Shown here piece by piece: positions 12,385 to 22,095 of a DNA stretch of 64,000 nt; within the stretch, counting starts at the first letter, position 1; the number at the start of each line of letters is the position of its first letter. Origin of the DNA: Daedaleopsis sinensis (Eukaryota; Basidiomycota; Agaricomycetes; Polyporales; Polyporaceae). The notes under the pieces are model-generated. The model was not told the DNA's origin. It was given only the letters and a program-made list of their open reading frames with translations, and ran no database searches. The position numbers and the translations under genes were made by a program. The stretch lies in the NCBI GenBank assembly GCA_033807695.1, contig CM066304.1:3100001-3164000 (forward strand). Direction: 5' to 3'.

Positions 12385-12639
12385 GGCGGGCTGGGGGGAT
12401 TTATCGCTTGCGGTTACGGGGGGCGCGCTGGTGCGGGGCCAGTCCCCATTGGCTAGGCCATATACCCCCAGGCACGTGCCCCCCGCAGTCCTCCGCACCG
12501 CACCGGGCGCTGCCGGGCGCCGCCGTGCCTGCGTTGCCTCGGCCGTTCTCGTCGTGTCTGACATCGCCGTCCCCTGAGCCCTCCAGTCTCGCCGCCGTCC
12601 TCCGAGTCAGCCGCAGCGCCGCCGCGTCTTTCGCTCATC
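12385..12639. promoter_or_regulatory. Bidirectional promoter region (DUF2015 / EMC5)
   Basis: The only non-coding DNA between two divergent starts. No clear TATA or named factor site could be assigned. Confidence 0.45.
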
Positions 12640-13211
12640 ATGCTTGGGGAGCTCATGCTCGTCGTTGCGACCGTCGCGCTTCTACATGGTCAGCACCCCT
12701 ATCCTACTCCTGTTTGCCACCGGGTGTTGACTTAGCGGTGCTTCAGCTGCGTTCTCGACCTATGAACGTACGTCGACCACTTCGGCGTGGAAGCTGCTCG
12801 GTCACTGATCGTGGCTTGCAATCCCCAGATCTCTCACTGCTGAAAGCCCTCGGACGCCCAGAGGGGTCTCTCCCAAACGACGTGAGTGGTCCAGGTTGTG
12901 CTAGGGAAACGCGTCCATCTAGACTCTAAAGCAACGCTGAACGTCCGTCCACCTTGTAGATCGTGCTCGAAGCATGCGTGGCTCTCGTGGTGGGCATCGT
13001 GGGCGCGACGGTGCAGAGTCCGGCCTTGCGCGAGGTGACATGGCGGAGCGAGATGAAACGTCGGTGCGTGGCAGACATTTCTGCGGGCGGTCGTGCTCGC
13101 ATGCTGATGATCCGACGTAGAGCATCGGAAGGGGAGGAGGACCCGCGCACGTCGTTTGCAACCTTTGTCCAGAGAGCAGGTATCGTACCGAAACCCTCAA
13201 TACAGTCATGA
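12640..13211 (+). CDS. EMC5: ER membrane protein complex subunit 5 (MMGT-like)
   Basis: EMC5 is a two-span subunit of the ER membrane insertase complex. The spliced product reads MLGELMLVVATVALLHAAFS, TYEHLSLLKALGRPEGSLPN, then DIVLEACVALVVGIVGATVQ and SPALREVTWRSEMKRR. The HAAFSTYEH..LKALGRPEGSLPxDI string is diagnostic for the MMGT/Emc5 family. Three introns are clear. A fourth candidate of 57 bases (near 13071-13127, donor gtgcgt, acceptor gtag) is a multiple of three and has no in-frame stop, so it may be spliced or retained, giving about 105 or 124 residues. The stop at 13211 follows ATFVQRAGIVPKPSIQS; another donor-like site there leaves the exact C-terminus uncertain. Confidence 0.87.
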
Positions 13212-13915
13212 CCCTTGTCATCTGCCGTTGCACTTGTACCTGCTCCATTATTGCTATGATATCACGCTTGACCTCCATGGTCGTCTGAAGCAGCCCGATA
13301 TCAACACCTCGGACCCTCAGGCTAAGCCTAGTCTACACCCGGAGTCGCTCTTGACCGCATCCTTTGATCTCCCGGAGGATAGTCAATGGTACAATCTAGC
13401 AAGAGGTACGAGGAAGGTTCACGGCCATTATTCACTACGCTGCTTCGGAACGGCCTTGAACGTAGTGATCAACAGGAATATGACGTTTCTCCATCAGCTT
13501 TTCAAGCACCACGGAGGATCGCATCTGTACTCTAGACGCGGTGACCAAAAAGACGGCGGCAGACGATCGCTATTGCTATAGTGCTGCAGTGCAAGCCAAC
13601 ACTGTTCTAATTACCAAGGCCGTCGCGACGATTCTCGTCCGACTCCATGAATTACTGTACAATGCATACTGTAGGAGTAGAAGAGCCTATGTATCCTCAC
13701 CAGAAAATAGCTGCGAGCGTATATATAGGTCCCTTGCTGAGAGTCTGAGTGGGTATTTATGCGTGCGGTCGTCGTGATCGTCGTGAACATGTTGCAGGCG
13801 AGAGGAGCGTGTATGGTCGAAATGGTGGTGCGGTGATGGCGGGGGAAGGATGGTATTGCCGGAGGAAGTGGATGCGTATCTGGAATCTTGCAGGAGGTCG
13901 CTCGCCGCTGCGCCC
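13212..13915. other. Intergenic, convergent 3' regions of EMC5 and ARE2
   Basis: About 700 bases. A 141-codon open frame overlaps the EMC5 end but has no motif. Nothing else is recognised. Confidence 0.5.
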
Positions 13916-15999
13916 TCAGTAGGCACAGTAGGCGACACAGAGCAGCGGGAAGCCAGCATAGAGGCCGATCCAGAACACGATGTTCCCCAAGAGCTTGTTG
14001 CGCCGGATCGCTGGTATTCTCCCAACGGCGATGAGCGGGATCTGGGCGAGCTGCGCGTGGCGGGTCGTTAGCTATACATATACAGCGCGTCGAGTGTGCA
14101 AGGAGCGGGGAAGCGCACCTGCAGCGCGAACAGATACATCCGAATCTTCTTCGTGACGACCGCCATGACGAGTTCGTGCGCGCACGCGCTGAGCAGGAAC
14201 GTCAAGAACATCGCGCTCTGGCGCGTGAGCTTGTAGCTGCTCATCGTGGACGCATATACATGCCGAAGGAGGAAGGTATGCACGGGTCGGTTCCATTTCC
14301 GCGAGAACTCGTCCCACGAGGTAGAGTTCCACCACGCGTCATAGAAATGGCGATCCGCGAAGCTATATTATGATGATGTTAGTGCCTCTCATTTAAGGTT
14401 GACGATGAACACCCGCTCACAAGCTCAGTTCCGCGAACCCGTTGCAGATGCACTCTGCCCAGCAGATTTAGCTAACAGCTGACGAGCGATGAATCTGTAC
14501 AGCACGTACCGAATATGATGTAAAAGAGCAGCAGATACGAGATCATGAACGGAATCGCGAGATCCAGCAGACTGCGTGCAAAGCTCTGCTCCTTGGTCGG
14601 TGTGAGCGGGATAATGAACGTCTCCACGATCGTGTACAAGAGCGCGAAGGAACCAAAGAACGCGGCGGACTTCTCGAACACATACAACGGGCGGATCCGG
14701 TCCGTCCGCGGATACTCAAGCTCGTATACAAGGGTCGGCGTGAGTTGGTACCACGCGAAGTCGCGGAACGTGATGTTTGCGGGCCATCGAACCTTGCCTT
14801 CGATGGAACCAGTGAGTTCGCGCTCGAGCTCGGCATGTCGCTTTGCCAGTGACGCGATGGAGGAGGAAGGGTGATGGGAGAGGATCTCTGATGGAGAGGG
14901 AGGTTTGGACTGGATGGCAGGAGCATCGACCATCACTCGAGTTCCGGTCGTCTTGACGCCAGCGCCCTTCGGGGCATCTCCGTTGATAGCGTCCGTTGAT
15001 AGATCCTTGCCACTCGCAAGACGTTGGCGGAGCGTTGCAGCAGTGCGCGCATCGATATATGAAGTCGTGCTACCTTCGGGCGCATCGAGCGGGACGCTGG
15101 GCGTGCCGCTCGGAATGGGCGTATCTTGCTGCAGCATCGCGATCTCTGCTTTTTGAAGGGCCTCTTGCCATCCACCTTCAGCCTCAGTCGTTTTCTTGAG
15201 CTGTGTGTAGACCTTCTCGGCTTGCTTGTGAGTCTGCGCAAGTTCGCCGTTGGTGCTAATGTAGGAGTGCATCTTCATAATCATGACCTGTGGGCGTATG
15301 TGGCGTCGTCAGTGATGAAATCTTGACGGAAACAAGGAAGCTGACGCGCGCAAAGCGGGGCGTGGCATAGGTTGAAAACGGGAAGTTGTGTACGTACGAA
15401 GGAGTGGAGGGTGAGGAAACCGGATTGAACCCAAGGCCATTGACTACACGTTTGATTGAGAAAGCAGTATGAGTGATCAAAAGGCGGCGAACACACCGAT
15501 TGAAGGTCCAGGTGACAGCAATGGCAAGCACTGCGCCTTGCCAGAGGTGCTGCAGGATGAGGCCGACATAGTTATACCTGAGCCAGCCCTTGGCGATAGC
15601 CTTCGCGAAGGGGACACAGAGAGCGGTGTTGAGAACTAGCACGCCGTCTGATATGGCGAGGGTAATGGCGTCGCGCGAGATCATGGTCGCAAACTCGAAG
15701 TTGAGGGGCGAACCGGTGGTCTCGACGCTGTGAACATAGGTGCTGACGGCGAAGAGGAAGAGAGATATCCAGAAGAGAGTGAAGAAGCCGCGGAACTCAT
15801 TTGTGGTGGATGATTCGTTCGAGATGTCGAAGAGAGACTTGCGGGGAGCGAAGGTGACCATTGCGCGCAGCTTGTTTGTCGAGGAGGAGCGGTAGGGCTG
15901 TGATAGATATAGAGTGCCCTCTGGGGTGACCGCCTGCGCAGCGAGGGTGGAGCCATTGGGCGGACGAAAGTTTGGCGAGCGTTCGGAAGAGGAGGACAT
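13916..15999 (-). CDS. ARE2: Sterol O-acyltransferase (ACAT/ARE, MBOAT family)
   Basis: An ER multi-span enzyme that esterifies ergosterol with fatty acyl-CoA for lipid droplets. Start 15999 gives MSSSSERSPNFRPPNGSTLA and a polar N-terminal region, then many membrane segments such as GFFTLFWISLFLFAVSTYV. A polar insertion contains ELERELTG, followed by the family block WPANITFRDFAWYQLTPTLV and YELEYPRTDRIRP. The signature segment reads HFYDAWWNSTSWDEFSRKWN and the MBOAT active-site helix contains SACAHELVMAVV with the catalytic His. It ends LLGNIVFWIGLYAGFPLLCV, then AYCAY. ACAT enzymes are usually 550-650 residues, which this fits after removing about eight introns. The signature FYxDWWN appears with Ala in place of Asp. 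Sterol rather than diacylglycerol specificity is inferred from overall resemblance. Confidence 0.88.
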
Positions 16000-17461
16000 G
16001 GTGGGGTGCAGAAGACGAGGCCGTCAGCAGGACGCGGGTCGACGGCAAAGGACGCTGCTACAAGTACGCGCTCTTCCTCTTGATGACGTCAACTCATCTC
16101 CCAGCTCGGCCTCCGTCAATCTGACCAGTAAGCCCTCTCTCCTTCACCACACCCCCTCGGCCCGACGATGCTCCCTTGTCGCCATTGGCCTCGATGTATC
16201 TATCGGTGGTCGCAGGGTACGTAGCCAGGTCGGCAGCACCTTCAACATTTCGGAGGTTCGTCGCTTATATAATTAGTCTGAAGTCACATTTAGACCCACA
16301 TCTTGACTGTCTTGAACATCTTTCAGGAATTTGGACACTCTCAAAGCCGACAATATCACAGGTGTAGAACCAATCATAATGTCTGGTCGAAATCTCACGT
16401 AGCAGCAACCTTGCGGGATGGACTGGGGATGGATACTTCCCCGGGCATTATCGGGAGCCTAGAAACGGTGGGGAGGATCTCGTACGAGCAGTAAGTGGAC
16501 GATGTACAGGTCCTATTGAGTGGGAGGACGGCCAACCAGCTGTGCGTTGTGATCCTGTGACTCAAGTTGAGTGCAGCGGGTCGTCTTTTGGACATATCTC
16601 CGAGTCGGTGGGATTCGGCGACAGCTGAAATGTAATAACCGCAGCGCTAAGTACAGCAGTTTCATATTTATTTCGATGCTTTGCTTTCTCACATCAATGC
16701 CATTGACAAGAGAGTCGGGATCAGCCTAGGCTAGAGCATCTCACTCCGTCTCCTCGTGAAGGAGGCTGAACTTTTCAATGATGCCGTGGCCACGCGGCAT
16801 TTCAAGTGTGTACTTTGTTTTTTTCACCGATGGGATCCGGGAGATTTACTGCATGGTTATTGCTGAGCTTCGTTGGCTCGCCCCGTCTCTGTGCTTTAGA
16901 AACTTGAAGCCATATGTGCACATGTGAGTATAGGCGGTGGTACTTCCGGACCTCCTCCTCGGTATTAACGCCCGTGCCTGGCGGCCCCCCCTCCGGTCGG
17001 AACGTCAACGCGTTAACTTTGCATTTGACATCTTGTTGGCAATCCGGTCAGTGGCCCAGTGCTGTATGCTGTAGAGTCCCGGATCTCCATTTCAACTATC
17101 GCCGAGTCCTCCTGGAAGTTGCTTACGACGTCTGTTTCCGCCCAGGCTCAGGCTTGATAAATATGTTCAACCGTGAGCGATCATTAACATCTTTGCGACT
17201 TGCACGGATACTCCTATGCTCCAACATCCGCACGATGGACAAAGAACAGGCTAGATCTCAACATAACATTCGTGTTCCCCTGACACGTCCGCGCCGACCG
17301 GTATGCACTGAGTTCCGCCCATTCCATCCGTGGCCAGGCGCTAATAGCGATGTCATGAAAGGGGTAGGGCCGCTGCGCTATATATCGCTGTCACTGAATG
17401 TCCAAACACCCAGGAACCCTCCTCCAACTCACACATTCAGGCCTGCCGACCAGACACCACC
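16000..17461. other. Long intergenic region without recognised gene
   Basis: About 1.46 kb between two divergent starts (ARE2 on minus, F-box-like on plus). Open frames here, including one of 183 codons ending at 17465, show no motif. It probably contains both promoters. No terminal repeats were spotted. Confidence 0.5.
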
Positions 17462-18552
17462 ATGATATCCATCCCGATACAAACCAAACCCAGTCATCGT
17501 TCAGACCCGGACACACTCTTCAGCCGCGCCTGTCCACCGGAGATCGTCTCACAGATTATCCAAGAGCTCTGGGATGAGCCACAATCTCCCCGCGACCGCG
17601 CACGACTCACCGCAAGCGTGCCCCTCGTATGCCACACCTGGCTCTGCCTCTTTGCGAGCATTGCCTGGCGGGATATCCACCTTCCTCTTCCTCTGAGCGC
17701 TCACCTGCCCCTGCGCCTTCTAACCACCCCGACTTACGGACCACCCGCGCGGAGCGACGACCTCTGGGGCGACGCGGCGCAATCCCACCGCGCGGACGAG
17801 TCATGCCGGAGCCTCGCGTTCGACTTCGACGAGCACCCGCGCGCCGCGTGCGACGGCAATATCAACTCCTACATCTCGCTGCGCTACTCGAAGACCGACC
17901 CCGCCGTCCGCGCCGTCTCCTCCGCGCTCGCCACGGTCGCCTCGCAAAAGCGGCTGCCCAAGCTGCGGCACGTCGCGATCAAATACGTGAACCGGACGTA
18001 CGACACCCTCTTCGACGTCCTAGGATCGCACCAGGCGTTCCCGCCCCAAATCACGCACCTTACCGTCGAGTTCGCGTTCGAGGGCTCCACCGACGGCATG
18101 AAGCGCGCCACGTCCTGGTACTCGATGCAGACGGATCGCCGGCGGCTGTGGCGGCGACCAGCAGAGCCGCCGCTGCCCGTACCATTGGAGAGCGTGCGAC
18201 GGCTTTCGCTGAGCGGCGTGCCGATGAGCGTCGTCACGGACGCGCTGGAGTTCTTCCCGAACCTCGAGACGTTGGATATCACTGGCGCATTGCGCCCCAA
18301 TTACCTCGGACGCTACCTGCCGCGCATCTGCAACCTCGTATTGAATCACAACGGCGAGCGAATCAACACTAGAGATGTGGATGCGTAAGGGCTGGAGGCA
18401 GCCCTGCAGAATGGTTTCTTCTACGAAGGATGGAGCGTGGGTGGTTGGTTGGTCCGGTCCACACACCATGGCTGCGCTCCAGGGCCTACAGGCTACGGCG
18501 AATATGGGAATCTTACGGTCGGAGCTCGCGTATCGATCCTCACTGGTTATGA
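17462..18552 (+). CDS. F-box-like / LRR-type hypothetical protein
   Basis: A basidiomycete F-box-like protein of unknown substrate. It begins MISIPIQTKPSHRSDPDTLF, then the F-box-like helices CPPEIVSQIIQELWDEP and PLVCHTWLCLFASIAWRDIH. The C-terminal half has leucine-rich spacing (LPKLRHVAIKYVN, ITHLTVEFAFEG, VRRLSLSGVPMSV, PNLETLDITGALRP). The uninterrupted frame stops at 18388. However, a strong donor (gtaagg) at 18385 and an acceptor ending at 18491 would remove that stop and give the better C-terminus DALRRIWESYGRSSRIDPHW with a stop at 18550-18552; I prefer this model. Downstream of 18389 the same frame also stays open to 18703, which may be chance. Confidence 0.62.
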
Positions 18553-18942
18553 TAGTTGTGGTGAGTGTTTACTCGCCAGAACGCGAAGAATACATCCTGT
18601 TACCATTCTACAGTATCATGTCGTGTACAATAAAGTTATGCGGTCGATGGCTGCATTCGACCAAGTAACTTTTCGGACCTCCGGTTGTCCACATGGAAGC
18701 TGAAGCTTGGAGGTTATATTCGCCTCCCACAGCCACCGTGACACCCGATTCATCGGAGAGGTCCTTCGCGCTATTGTACTGACTTGTCGAGTCACTTCAA
18801 AGCTTGAAGCTTTACATGTAGCGCGCTCCGATACACACCGTATAGACCAGATCGCATAGCGCTGCCACGAAAGCGATCTTGGTTCGTCATCATACACAAC
18901 AACCCAACACCGACAGCGGTGAGCATATCACGACCCCGACCT
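18553..18942. other. Intergenic stretch, convergent 3' regions
   Basis: About 390 bases with no recognised feature beyond probable 3' UTRs. Confidence 0.45.
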
Positions 18943-19518
18943 CTAGAAGTTACGCTTCCCGCCGCCGGCAGAATAGGGCCCGGAGCCGAAGCGCCGCCCC
19001 TCCCGCGCCAACTCCGCCTCCAACTCGCCGCAAATGATCGCGAAAGCACACGCAAAGAGGAGCACCAGCCCGAGCAAGCACCACTCCAGCGCGGTCAACG
19101 GCCGCACCCACTCCAGCGTGAGCACGCCCTCGAGCCACTCGAGCACGCCCTCCAGGGACCACCAGCGCCGCCTCGGGGCGTGCAGCCGGGCGAGCGCGGC
19201 CCAGACGGCGCGCGCGGGGATGTCGGCCCCAGCGGGGACCGCGAGGCGCGGGAAGTCCTTGACGTTGAGCGTGATGATCGCCTTGCAGAGGTCGTCGTCG
19301 CGCTGCCAGCCGTACTCGTCCGCGTCCGCGTCCGAGGCGTACTCGTCGTCGGACCAGCGCGGGGGGCGGGCGGAGGGGGAGGCGGGCTCGAGGTGGGCGG
19401 CGACGCCGGCGACGCGGCAGACGGTCTCGACGGCGTGTTTGTACTCGTGCCAGCTCGCGGTGCCGAGGCGCAGGTGGGCGGGGAGGAAGAGGGCGGGGAT
19501 GGTGGAGGTTGGGTCCAT
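18943..19518 (-). CDS. Gag-like hypothetical protein with C-terminal membrane segment
   Basis: A single-exon frame of 191 residues. The N-terminal 120 residues resemble fungal copia/gypsy Gag-like domains in spacing: WHEYKHAVETVCRVAGVAAHL, a Pro/Ser/acidic linker, then WQRDDDLCKAIITLNVKDF and RAVWAALARLH. No Pol, protease or zinc knuckle follows. Instead there is a Trp-rich segment and a hydrophobic span TALEWCLLGLVLLFACAFAI before a short basic tail GKRNF. Codon use is very GC-rich. It could be a domesticated Gag fragment or a lineage-specific membrane protein; function unknown. The upstream 500 bases contain no recognised LTR. The Gag comparison is a pattern impression, not an alignment. 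Confidence 0.5.
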   Translation of the reverse strand: MDPTSTIPALFLPAHLRLGTASWHEYKHAVETVCRVAGVAAHLEPASPSARPPRWSDDEYASDADADEYGWQRDDDLCKAIITLNVKDFPRLAVPAGADIPARAVWAALARLHAPRRRWWSLEGVLEWLEGVLTLEWVRPLTALEWCLLGLVLLFACAFAIICGELEAELAREGRRFGSGPYSAGGGKRNF

Positions 19519-20163
19519 GGGGGCACTATAGTTGGAGTAGACGAGGAGAGTGCTGCAGGCGCATTCAGAACTTGCCGGTCAACGGAGAGGATGGTGCGAG
19601 AACGTACCTGAACGTAGGTGTGTAGACAGATTGACGAGGAAGTGGGAGTGCCGAGGGGCGCTCTTAAACTTCTCGCTCCCGGGCAAGGGCCTTTGTTAAG
19701 CATAGCCCTCGAAGACAACCGGACACGCGAGACGGTGGTGTTCAGCAAAGGTATTTGAAGGAGCCACTCGTCACAAAGCAATAGTGATGAGAGCAGTACA
19801 GATTTGGGAAGGTATTCAGGACACAGTGAAGGGTAATGGTCTTCATGTGGAGAATGCGTGTACACAGTGATGATTCGGCGATTGTGCGATAATGTGAAAG
19901 GAGTATAGGGATTGAATATTGAGATAAGCGAATGTGCTGTGTGACGACTGAGCTCGATGGCTGATAGCACGAGTAGTGCTTGAGCGTCGAAATGAGGCTT
20001 CACGGAAAAGGCCTTGTGCTCATGAGGTCAGTAGCGGCGACAGTCGGCAACGCGTTGGCTGCAGATTGGAATCCTGCATGGGGAGATCGGGAGAGATAGA
20101 CACGAACGTACTTGCTCACCTGTCCCTCGGCTGCGGCATCCCAGATGCAAGACCGGAAACTGC
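19519..20163. other. Intergenic stretch
   Basis: About 650 bases between the Gag-like gene start and the F-box/LRR gene end. No supported feature; the proximal part is the likely promoter of the Gag-like gene. Confidence 0.45.
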
Positions 20164-21694
20164 CTACCACTGTTCGATTGGCGGCAGTACCACGTATTGA
20201 ACCCCATCATCAGTCTTGTCCTTACGCATGCGGATCTTCTTTGGCTCGTGCTCAAACCAGAATGCCGACCTGATGTAGAACGCGACGCTGTCGAGAGAAG
20301 GAACCCTCTCCATCATCTGCTTCGCGAAGGTCTCCGGTTGGATGTGCCTGAGCCATATCTCGACAGGGCAGGGATGCTGTGGTCTGCGTGGAGGTGGCGG
20401 AGGAGATGCCTCAGAGTCGGAGTCTGGTTCTCTGATGTGATGATTTGACGCTTTGTGGGCATATAGTTTTAGAGAAAACTCCTTGACGTTCATCGTCTGC
20501 AGACCGCGCACTATTTGATCCTGGAATGGTATTCAGGCGAAGTGAACGTTTATTGACTGGGTCAACTTTGCTCACCATTTGTTGTTCAAAGCGTACAGTG
20601 TACGAGGGTAACACAAGATCAATCGACAGGCTCAGGGATCGTAGATTGGCCAGGCATGGGTCACGTAGGCAGTCGACCAAGCCAGTTTCTCCCACTTCGG
20701 TCATATCGGAGGTGAGCGATATATTGAGAATATCGGGGTACGCGTGGTGCATCGCCCGACTGAAGAACTGCAGCGAGCTGGCGGAGATTGACACATTACG
20801 GATGCGGCATGGAAGACCGAGTAGATAGAGATCGAGTATATCGCCTTCGAATGACTCCAAATGCGTCCAGTAGCTTTTCCCATTGAAGCCGTCGAGGTTG
20901 GCCTGCCGGGTCGCGACATGTGCCAGTATGTCATCAAACTCGTTCGTCTCCATGAAGTGGCTGTCAATGGTATGCACAGATAGGTCTTGCAGATTGGGAT
21001 AGGTAACAGCCCATTGGGCGGGGACTGGACACCAGGTTCCATCGATAGTGAGCGATCGAAGCTCCGGGAAGACGGGGTATGTGTTGAGGAGCTCGTTACG
21101 TTCGGTCCAAGACCGGTAGACGAGGGACTTCAAGGTCAACCGAGAGTTGCGGAGTAATGAAGCGGGATGCATACGCGCGAGCTTGGTCGACTCGAACCAT
21201 CCCGGACCATAAACAGTCTTGACCAGCGTAGCGGTCTCCAGGGGCCAGCGCATGGCCTCGAGCATACGGCAGGTGTGTTGGTACGCTTCGTGGATAACGA
21301 TGTGCTTGATACTCTTGACGGCAGCGAAAGCGAGAGGGAGGTCCGGGTGCGCACCGAGAAGTGACTCAGCGCTCTCAAACTCGAGGTTCTCGAGATGTGA
21401 GGCGCGAGATATGACTCGAGCAAGCTCTGCGGCGATGGAGGCGGAGATGAGTTCGTGACCGAATGTGAGCGAGCGAAGGTGACGCCATCGTCTACGCCTC
21501 TCGGCTCGCATAAAGTAGAGAAAGGATACGATCTGACTGTTTCCGGTTAGGACAACGGGGCCCTCGAGCATGTACATGGCGCATCCGGTGTGGAGGTCGC
21601 GACAAGTGCGCATGAGGGCAGACAGGGTCCGCCGATCGCAATGGGAGGAGATGACGAGCAGAACATCGTGAGGGAGTCTGGAGCGAGGTTGCAT
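20164..21694 (-). CDS. F-box/LRR hypothetical protein
   Basis: A two-exon F-box-type protein of about 490 residues. It opens directly with an F-box-like segment, RLPHDVLLVISSHCDRRTLS then ALMRTCRDLHTGCAMYMLEG. Irregular leucine-rich repeats follow (RHLRSLTFGHELI, HLENLEFESAESLLG, ELRSLTIDGTWCPV, NLQDLSVHTID, NLRSLSLSIDLVLP). One intron (about 20522-20575, donor gtgagc, acceptor ccag) joins RFEQQM to DQIVRGLQTMNVKEF. The second exon ends YVVLPPIEQW. A proline run sits in the C-terminal exon. It is a probable adaptor of an SCF ubiquitin ligase with unknown target; such genes are numerous in Agaricomycetes. Confidence 0.8.
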
Positions 21695-22095
21695 GAGTGC
21701 AGAGATGTTGCTTGCTCGTTGGATTGCTAGTCATGCAACATATGTGTACAGCTGTCAGCTCCGAGGTCGAGACTCGAGTACGAGGTGGAGTTTGGGCCGA
21801 GCGGGGTCTACATACATGTCTACATGGCTGACGTGAGCACTTCGCTCGCTTAGATAAGATTAGATTGGCCTCCGCACGCGCCTGCACGCGCCCAGCGATA
21901 GAAACCGTCACAAAACCGTCATGGACCCGCCGCCGAGTCTCCCCTTCACTCCTTCTCCCATCTCAGCCCACAGTCCGCAGCCCTGTCTTCAACTTCAACT
22001 TTCGTCAGTCAGTTCGGACCACTTATTCAACTACCGCACAGTGGCTACCACTCTGCACTACGACTGCACGACCCTCAGACCTCATGACCAGTTGA
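21695..22095. promoter_or_regulatory. Divergent promoter region (F-box/LRR gene and YVC1)
   Basis: About 400 bases between two divergent starts. An ATG at 21921 opens a frame of 118 codons, but it is out of register with the YVC1 coding frame and is taken as untranslated leader or chance. Confidence 0.4.

Noticed and set aside
13156..13581. 141-codon frame after EMC5
   Set aside because: It overlaps the EMC5 end in another frame and shows no recognisable domain.
16914..17465. 183-codon plus-strand frame upstream of the F-box-like gene
   Set aside because: No motif, no signal peptide, atypical composition, and it overlaps the likely promoter.
18919..19611. Plus-strand 230-codon frame
   Set aside because: Antisense to the Gag-like gene, with repetitive Gly/Glu/Arg composition typical of a shadow frame.
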